Source: Myxococcota bacterium (GTDB lineage: Bacteria > Myxococcota > UBA727 > JAHDBA01). From it: DNA of 38,708 bases. The position numbers were made by a program, and so were the translations under genes. The stretch is from positions 1 to 38,708 of the forward strand of contig JAHDBA010000005.1 of assembly GCA_020630615.1 (NCBI GenBank), in the 5' to 3' direction. Positions 33,274 through 38,708 of this stretch are shown here, piece after piece. Within the stretch, counting starts at the first letter, position 1, and each line of letters begins with the position of its first letter. Below the pieces are notes generated by a model. It saw nothing but the letters and a program-made list of their open reading frames with translations, was not told the DNA's origin and made no database searches.

Positions 33274-33290
33274 CATGCAAAGCTTGCATG
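33274..33290 (-). promoter_or_regulatory. Perfect inverted repeat in the leader of 31263-33254
   Basis: CATGCAA, AGC, TTGCATG, 19 bases upstream of the ATG and just before the ribosome-binding site. It may be a regulator site or an RNA hairpin affecting translation. Confidence 0.4.
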
Positions 33291-33339
33291 ATTTTTGATC
33301 GTCGCGGGGCTACGTGCAACTTAGCGATTGAGTTGTCTC

Positions 33340-33350
33340 ATTATATTATA
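33340..33350 (-). promoter_or_regulatory. Possible -10 region of the 33254-29100 operon
   Basis: Two overlapping TATAAT hexamers on the minus strand (TATAATATAAT), 86 bases before the ATG. No convincing -35 partner is visible. Confidence 0.3.
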
Positions 33351-33434
33351 ACGGCTTATAAGCACATAAAAGATCGGTATTCGTAGTGAGCACAAGAGCT
33401 TCGAGTGCTACAAAATCTTCCGGTTGCGGTGATT

Positions 33435-34667
33435 TCAAATCCCATAATCGTTCATGAGCACCGACCATTCTAAGCTTTGGCGCAACTGAGCAATAGCTGA
33501 ATCGAGGGCACGTCGATCTTTTGCGTTGACATGTTTGCTATAAATGAGCGTTAAGAAATCTTCACCAAAACGAATTCCCGGGACGAGTTCAATACCTTCG
33601 ACAAGCTTCTTTTCTTCAATGAGGAATTGCAATGAAGGTTCATCGTACGCGAGCACATCAATGTCGTCTTTTTGAAGTGCATTCGAAGCACTTTCAAGAT
33701 CGTCATACTCCACAACTTTTCGAAAGAGCTGTCGTTCGAGCCAATCTTGGCTTCCCTCGTTCTTAACAACACCAACGCGTGCATCACGGAAATCTTCTAG
33801 GCTTTGACGGGCAGAGACACCATTGACAGTCAGGCTTGAAGCGATGCTCGCGGTAAATCCAGAGATTAAGACAATGGCGCTAAACATCCAAACCAAAGCA
33901 ATAAGGCGTCCTCCAAGTGTCCGGGGAGATTTATCACCATAGCCAACTGTCGTCATTGTTACGGCGGACCACCAGAAGCCCTGCCATAAACCTTGGATAC
34001 TGTTTTCAAATTCTTCGTTGTTGCCGCGACGCTCGAAGAACCAAACACCCGCTCCAAAAAACATAATCGTGGCAATTAAGGCAAACATTGCCTCTAAAAA
34101 ACGTAGGGACACTAACGACGAAAGTAATCCTGATATTTTTGACTGTGCATTTCCGCGGTAGCTTACAAAAGACGAATAGGTACTAAGGATTGGCGTACTT
34201 AAAAAAAATTCTTCCTCGAGCTCTTGATTCTCAACGTGAAGAAGCGAGGTTGTCGCAGGATTGAGTACGACATCAACCTGGCCTTTCAGTAGCGCCTCAC
34301 GTAAGTCCGCTGAGCGAAGCAAAACATATTCACTTTCAATATCTAATTTCCTGGTAGCACCCTCCCAAATCCAAAAATTGAGACCCTGTGGCTTCTCGAC
34401 TTCGTTACCAATGTTCCTATAAACATAGGGTGCTTGGTTGCTATAACCCACTCTCAGTGTTTTGTTCTTCGCTCGATCACTTTGCACATGTCTACGCACA
34501 TTTTTAAAAGAGGCATCATCGTTACTCTTCGAAAGATGGGAATGAAATGCAAGTTGAACACCCGCATCTTTACTCTGTGTAGGCCTGCCATTGCCTTTAC
34601 GATCAAAGGCAAAACTACCAATGCTGACAGTCAAGCAAATCATGATAATAGGAATGCGAAAGAGCAT
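33435..34667 (-). CDS. Prokaryotic ionotropic glutamate receptor-type potassium channel (GluR0-like)
   Basis: 410 residues. A signal peptide (to about 20) is followed by a ligand-binding lobe (about 68-170, LRVGYSNQAPYVYRN...LNFWIWEG), first membrane segment (about 187-211), pore loop with the potassium selectivity filter T240-V-G-Y-G244 in TMTTVGYGD, second membrane segment (about 255-280) and second binding lobe (about 285-405). This S1-TM-P-TM-S2 order is that of GluR0 of cyanobacteria, a tetrameric channel gated by extracellular amino acids. It is a single gene, divergent from sppA. The agonist cannot be read from sequence. Family assignment is strong. Confidence 0.9.
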   Translation of the reverse strand: MLFRIPIIMICLTVSIGSFAFDRKGNGRPTQSKDAGVQLAFHSHLSKSNDDASFKNVRRHVQSDRAKNKTLRVGYSNQAPYVYRNIGNEVEKPQGLNFWIWEGATRKLDIESEYVLLRSADLREALLKGQVDVVLNPATTSLLHVENQELEEEFFLSTPILSTYSSFVSYRGNAQSKISGLLSSLVSLRFLEAMFALIATIMFFGAGVWFFERRGNNEEFENSIQGLWQGFWWSAVTMTTVGYGDKSPRTLGGRLIALVWMFSAIVLISGFTASIASSLTVNGVSARQSLEDFRDARVGVVKNEGSQDWLERQLFRKVVEYDDLESASNALQKDDIDVLAYDEPSLQFLIEEKKLVEGIELVPGIRFGEDFLTLIYSKHVNAKDRRALDSAIAQLRQSLEWSVLMNDYGI

Positions 34668-34819
34668 GCTCTACTCTACAAAAGCATACCCCCCAGCTTC
34701 AATCATGGGCGTCAAGTGTCTCAGTTTAACAATAACCAGGAATCTTTCGTAAAAGATAAAATCCGAGTTCGTGTTGATTTCGGTAGACACGATGTTGTGA
34801 GTGCTTCATCACTTCAGGT

Positions 34820-36670
34820 ATGACTCGCTTTATTCGTGATACCTTCTCTCGTTTACTGGCCCTCTTCATTTTTTGTTTCCTCTTCCTCTTCTTTGGTGTG
34901 AGTTGTGCGACGTGTCTGGGGGCACTCGATAACACAATGGTGATTGATGATGGCATTCTAATGGTTTCATTGGACCAAAAGCTTGTAGAACAAGGTGTTG
35001 TAAGCCCTTTTTCGGGCTCGCCATGGGCAGATGAGTTCGGTCTAGGTGGGGAGCTCGGCCTCGATCAAGTTTTGGATGCGATTCAACAGGCTAGCGAGGA
35101 TGAGAAAATTCATGCACTCGTCCTAGATATTGATGGAGTTAATTGTGGTTGGGCGCAAATGAATGCAATTCGAAAAGCTCTGAGTGACTTTAAAGCCAGC
35201 GGAAAACCCCTGCAAGCATATCTTGAAAGGGTTAGCATGCGCAATCTTTATCTTACGTCGGTTGCAGATAAGATAAGTGTTAACCCCTTAGCGCATACGC
35301 ACGTCGTTGGCCCGTCAATCGAGATTACCTATTACCAAAAGCTCTTAAGTGAACTTGGCGTCAAACCAGAGATTATCTATGCCGGTGATTTCAAGAGTGC
35401 CACAGAGCCCTTTCGACGAAAGGATATGTCACCTGAGAATCGAGCACAGCTTGGCGCTCTGCTCAAAGCATTTCGTGACGAAATACTGCAAGGTATCGCA
35501 GAAGGTCGAGGTCTTGATCTTGATGAACTCGATTCAAAAATCAAAGAAGGTGGATTCCATCATCTTGAAGAGATTCTACAAAACCGAATCATCGATGAGC
35601 AAAATTCGGAGATCGGCTTTCTAAAAGCACTAAAGCAAAAACTGCTCAAAGACGCTCACGACGATCAAAGCGAGAGGAGCGATGATGACGATAAACAAGA
35701 CACCAAGCTAACTTTGATTCGTTTACAAACCTATATTCAACATTTGGCAGAAAAGAAAACAACTGGCCAAAGGGAAAGCGAATTTAACTTTTCAGGAAGC
35801 GCTAAGATTGCATGGCTTTATGCTGAAGGTGGAATCGTTGATGGCAATCCAAACTCCAATGCGCGTGCCATCGCATCGAAGGCAATGATTCGCGAGTTGA
35901 GAAAAATTTCAAAGCAAGACAATCTCAAGGCATTGGTTCTTCGTGTAAATAGCCCTGGTGGAAGTGCACTCGCCTCAGAAGTGATTCTGTCAGAAATTAA
36001 AGAACTGAAACAACGCGGTGTAACGATAATTGTCAGCATGGGTGATATGGCAGCTTCCGGTGGGTATTATATTGCAGCATTGGCGGATGAAATTATCGCA
36101 GATCCATTAACAATCACAGGGTCGATAGGTGTCTTTAGCATGATGTTCAATGGCGAAGAACTCTTGAAAGACAAAGCGAAATTATCCTTTGATCACGTTG
36201 TGCTTGATCAAGGTGGTGATTTCCCTCAAAGTCCACTTTTGAACAGAGCGCTAAAAAGCGAAGAACGCTCGATTTTCGAAAAACAGATTATGAATGTTTA
36301 TAATATATTTAAGGGGCATGTTGCAGTGGGGCGTGAGATGACTCTTGATGAGGTCGAAGCTGTTGCGAAAGGGCGTGTGTGGACTGGACGCGAAGCCCAA
36401 AGTAAAGGTCTTGTTGATAAACTAATGCAGGTCAATGCTGTGCTTCCTTATGTGAGACAGCTCTTAGACGACGAGGACGCAAACGTGCATTACTACCCCA
36501 AAGCGCCAACGCCTTGGGATTTTCTAGAAGACTTGGTGCATCGAGACGAAATACTATTTGAAGACAATGTATTCCTAAGTCCCTTTCTCAAAAAGTGGCA
36601 AGACGTACAAAGTCTTCTGAATGGCGGGAGCACACAGGCCAGAACGCCATACGAATTGAGGTTTCACTAA
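34820..36670 (+). CDS. sppA: Signal peptide peptidase SppA, long (67K) type
   Basis: 616 residues, equal in length to the long SppA of E. coli. It has one N-terminal membrane segment (about 12-33) and two serine-protease S49 repeats. The catalytic Lys192 is in GDFKSATEPFRR of the first repeat and the catalytic Ser413 in MAASGGYYIA of the second, preceded by VNSPGGSALASE. This Lys/Ser dyad across the two halves is the family hallmark. It cleaves released signal peptides in the membrane. A Lys/Asp-rich insertion (about 275-300) follows the first repeat. The gene stands alone, divergent from the channel gene; the ATG at 34820 has no strong ribosome-binding site, so a different start is possible. 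Confidence 0.92.
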   Translation: MTRFIRDTFSRLLALFIFCFLFLFFGVSCATCLGALDNTMVIDDGILMVSLDQKLVEQGVVSPFSGSPWADEFGLGGELGLDQVLDAIQQASEDEKIHALVLDIDGVNCGWAQMNAIRKALSDFKASGKPLQAYLERVSMRNLYLTSVADKISVNPLAHTHVVGPSIEITYYQKLLSELGVKPEIIYAGDFKSATEPFRRKDMSPENRAQLGALLKAFRDEILQGIAEGRGLDLDELDSKIKEGGFHHLEEILQNRIIDEQNSEIGFLKALKQKLLKDAHDDQSERSDDDDKQDTKLTLIRLQTYIQHLAEKKTTGQRESEFNFSGSAKIAWLYAEGGIVDGNPNSNARAIASKAMIRELRKISKQDNLKALVLRVNSPGGSALASEVILSEIKELKQRGVTIIVSMGDMAASGGYYIAALADEIIADPLTITGSIGVFSMMFNGEELLKDKAKLSFDHVVLDQGGDFPQSPLLNRALKSEERSIFEKQIMNVYNIFKGHVAVGREMTLDEVEAVAKGRVWTGREAQSKGLVDKLMQVNAVLPYVRQLLDDEDANVHYYPKAPTPWDFLEDLVHRDEILFEDNVFLSPFLKKWQDVQSLLNGGSTQARTPYELRFH

Positions 36671-36842
36671 ACGTCATCACAGGTATCGCAACGACAAGAA
36701 TGAAACAGAAGTGCACGTCCTTTATGTTCACAAAAGATGATGAGTTTATGAGTGGTTGCGAAGCAAATGCGAATTGAACGTTGTCTTTCGCTTCACGTCA
36801 AGACTAATGCGTGACATGAACACGTCTTTATGCTAACCCGTT

Positions 36843-37889
36843 ATGATGTCTAATTTTTTTCGTAATCTATGGAAGGAACATCGTATTTGGCTTTATGCAT
36901 TTGGGTATTTCGCTGCGTATGTCCCCTTTACATTTCTGTTGAAAAGTCTTTCAAAAGGTTTGTTACCAAACCAGGCAAAAGCAATATCAGGCTTTTCAAT
37001 GTTGCCGCTCTCGGTCGGGGCGTCGATCGTCAGTATGCTTCTTGTCATTACCTATTTAGGGTGGTGGAAACATGCTTCGAGAATTAAACTTGGTGAAATC
37101 TCTCTACCAGCACCAACCCGTTGGACATTTGTCTCAGGCCTTTGTACCGCGCTCATTGTTATCACCACCACTCTTGCTTACACTTTTGAAGGCGTATCGA
37201 TTGTATTGGTGATGCTTTTGATGCGCGGTGGTCTTTTGGTGCTCGCACCTCTGGTTGATCTTTTATCTGGGCGCCGCTCACGTTGGTTTTCTTGGGTTGG
37301 TTTACTTTTATCGTTGGCTGCACTCTTTGTTGCCTTCTGGGAAAAACGAGGTTTTGACATCACGATTTTATGCACGATTGATATTATAGTTTACCTCACG
37401 TCATATTTTGTTCGCCTTCGTTTCATGAGTAAGCTTGCAAAGTCTGAAGACGACAATATTGCGAAAAAATATTTCGTTGAAGAACAGATTGTTGCAACAC
37501 CGGCCGTGTTTATCTTTCTATTCTCACTATATTGCATGTCTTCATTATCGACTTCCAATCCAATTCTTGATGCGGTGAGTTTTGGTTTTAGTGATATTTT
37601 CTCGACCAATGTTTGGCCCTACGTCATATTTATTGGTTTTTGCTCGCAACTTACCGGCGTTTTTGGTGGCTTGGTTTTGTTGGACAAGAGTGAAAATACT
37701 TATTCTATTCCAGTTAATCGTTGTTCGAGTATCTTGGCAGGTGTGTTGGCCAGTTTTCTTTTAGCTGCGTTGATGGGTCAAAAGCTCCCAAGTAACTATC
37801 AACTTATCGGTGCGGCATTAATTTTATGTGCAATTCTAGCGTTAACAATTCCCGTGATGATGCCACAATCTAAGACAACCAAAGATTAG
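36843..37889 (+). CDS. Multi-pass membrane protein, possible drug/metabolite-type transporter
   Basis: 348 residues with nine or ten hydrophobic segments of about 20 residues, from FGYFAAYVPFTFLLK (about 20) to the last ILCAILALTIPVMM (about 330), consistent with the EamA/DMT superfamily, although no clear EamA signature is visible. Loops are short and Lys/Arg-rich near the start. It has no co-directed neighbour close by; 172 bases without a gene or clear terminator separate it from sppA. It probably transports a small solute; the substrate is unknown. An ATG one codon later is equally possible. Confidence 0.65.
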   Translation: MMSNFFRNLWKEHRIWLYAFGYFAAYVPFTFLLKSLSKGLLPNQAKAISGFSMLPLSVGASIVSMLLVITYLGWWKHASRIKLGEISLPAPTRWTFVSGLCTALIVITTTLAYTFEGVSIVLVMLLMRGGLLVLAPLVDLLSGRRSRWFSWVGLLLSLAALFVAFWEKRGFDITILCTIDIIVYLTSYFVRLRFMSKLAKSEDDNIAKKYFVEEQIVATPAVFIFLFSLYCMSSLSTSNPILDAVSFGFSDIFSTNVWPYVIFIGFCSQLTGVFGGLVLLDKSENTYSIPVNRCSSILAGVLASFLLAALMGQKLPSNYQLIGAALILCAILALTIPVMMPQSKTTKD

Positions 37890-38053
37890 AAATGAAGTTG
37901 CTTACGAGCACTCATAGCTTAAGGCCAATAGAATGCACGTTTAAAGGCCGTCATTGAAACGCGAAAAATACTTTGGGAGTGAGTTCCCACTTTCAATATC
38001 TCAGGTGTCTAACTCATGAAGCCCAAAAATATGGGGCCAATAAGGAGTTAGAA

Positions 38054-38461
38054 ATGAGAAAAAATCTATTGAATTCCCCAACAGTATTATCCTTGGTTAT
38101 GGCCCTGGGCACATGCGCGATCACAGGATGTGGGCCGATTGAAAGGGATAGAGTAGATGCAACTGATTTTTCCACCGAAGAGTTTTGTGAATACCGTCAA
38201 AACATGAAGTTTGATTGCGGGTTTGTAGATCCTGATTTTCCCGCTCAGTTGAACAATTCTGCCACCAATATTATTTGTAGTGTCGTCGACATGAAAATAG
38301 AAAACGCAGGATGCGTTGACGAATACCAGTCAATGATGAAGCGCTATGTTGATGAAACAAATGGTCTGAATTGTGATGAACTTGAGGAGCTAAGGTTAAG
38401 CCAAGAGCTCATTACTTTAAATGATGATTTCTTGACTTGCATGCCGGATGAAGAAACTTAA
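38054..38461 (+). CDS. Small lipoprotein with paired cysteines
   Basis: The ATG at 38054 has AGGAG seven bases upstream; the frame from 37973 has none. The 135-residue product has a signal peptide with lipobox ITGC (Cys25) and Gly-Pro after the lipidated Cys. The mature part has six more cysteines in spaced pairs and an acidic tail, recalling one helical Cys module of the lipoproteins at 1945 and 11239. It lacks their Thr-Tyr-x-Val-Pro sequence and ECF promoter. A small hairpin, TGGGA with TCCCA (37974-37989), lies in the upstream region. The function is unknown. Confidence 0.75.
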   Translation: MRKNLLNSPTVLSLVMALGTCAITGCGPIERDRVDATDFSTEEFCEYRQNMKFDCGFVDPDFPAQLNNSATNIICSVVDMKIENAGCVDEYQSMMKRYVDETNGLNCDELEELRLSQELITLNDDFLTCMPDEET

Positions 38462-38482
38462 AATTACAAGTACGTATTCGAT

Positions 38483-38507
38483 CCCTCCTTAAAAGGAGGG
38501 TGTTTTG
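38483..38507 (+). terminator. Terminator of the small lipoprotein gene
   Basis: CCCTCCTT pairs with AAGGAGGG around two bases and is followed by TGTTTTG, a weak T-run. Confidence 0.65.
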
Positions 38508-38514
38508 TTTGTGA

Positions 38515-38708
38515 ACTCGGGATAAGCCAATAGTCGAGCAAGCACCCTCAGAAGTCGGCGTCTTAAACATTCAGACTCTACCTAAACGATGCAGGCTACA
38601 GTTAACGAATCCTAAGATTCCAGGTCAGCTTGAGTTGCGCGAAGGTAACCATAAGCTCCCCGCATTGAACTATTCCGTTCATGTTATTGAGACCCTTCCT
38701 GATGGGCA
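38515..38708 (+). CDS. Open coding-like frame at the right edge, start not visible
   Basis: After the TGA at 38512 this frame is open for 64 codons to the window end and reads like protein: PIVEQAPSEVGVLNIQTLP, then LRE-GNHKLPALNYSVHVIETLPDG. The alternation of hydrophobic strands and Gly turns suggests a beta domain, perhaps PEGA-like. No ATG, GTG or well-placed TTG precedes it, so it is either a gene fragment, a frame shifted from its start, or chance. Confidence 0.3.

Noticed and set aside
36595..36777. 60-codon frame after sppA
   Set aside because: Overlaps sppA, has no ribosome-binding site and no protein-like composition.

Overview
The window looks like a chromosomal segment of a Gram-negative delta-type proteobacterium in the Bradymonadia/Myxococcota sphere. 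This is inferred from gene content, not from a marker gene: several cysteine-rich secreted proteins and lipoproteins, two of them with the CDDGN-type repeat common in Myxococcota; an ECF sigma factor with a TPR membrane partner; a DUF4397 lipoprotein; and signal-less multidomain proteins. The left 15 kb looks more AT-rich than the rest. There is no rRNA, tRNA, phage or CRISPR array. One decayed IS30-type element is present.

Layout. 2-589: end of an amidase. 765-1859: VWA lipoprotein. 1945-5494 (minus): beta-barrel candidate, ECF sigma factor, TPR membrane protein and Cys-rich lipoprotein. 5755-9801 (plus): RRM RNA-binding protein, an unknown protein overlapping a Cys-rich lipoprotein, and a large caspase-like protein. 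9891-15262 (minus): aldehyde dehydrogenase, a 515-aa Cys-rich lipoprotein and two tandem Cys-rich paralogues. 12787-13251 is a gene-poor gap with an orphan hairpin/terminator structure. 15488-20388: esterase lipoprotein (plus), DUF4397 lipoprotein, and a coiled-coil/OmpA pair. 20565-21593: IS30-type element. 21879-27716 (minus): complete RND tripartite efflux operon with a divergent TetR regulator (27776-28360) and a 26-bp palindromic operator between them. 28440-29066: glutathione transferase. 29100-33254 (minus): tandem transglutaminase-elicitor-like proteins. 33435-34667: GluR0-type glutamate-receptor/potassium channel. 34820-36670: SppA. 36843-37889: multi-pass membrane protein. 38054-38461: small lipoprotein. 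The right edge holds an open frame without a visible start.

The strongest novel signal is regulatory. The same bipartite promoter, TGTCACA-N15-GGAACTA with identical spacing, stands before the ECF sigma gene, before the Cys-rich lipoprotein that ends the sigma cluster, and before the 515-aa Cys-rich lipoprotein 8 kb away. Both lipoproteins also share Cys-Thr-Tyr-x-Val-Pro right after the lipidation site. This defines a small autoregulated envelope regulon. A second signal is a similar N-terminal helical module on three large proteins without signal peptides (7555-9801, 29100-31250, 31263-33254), which carry a caspase-like His/Cys pair or a transglutaminase-elicitor-like core plus EF-hand loops. 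This suggests a family of effector-like or regulatory enzymes with a common targeting or autoinhibitory module.
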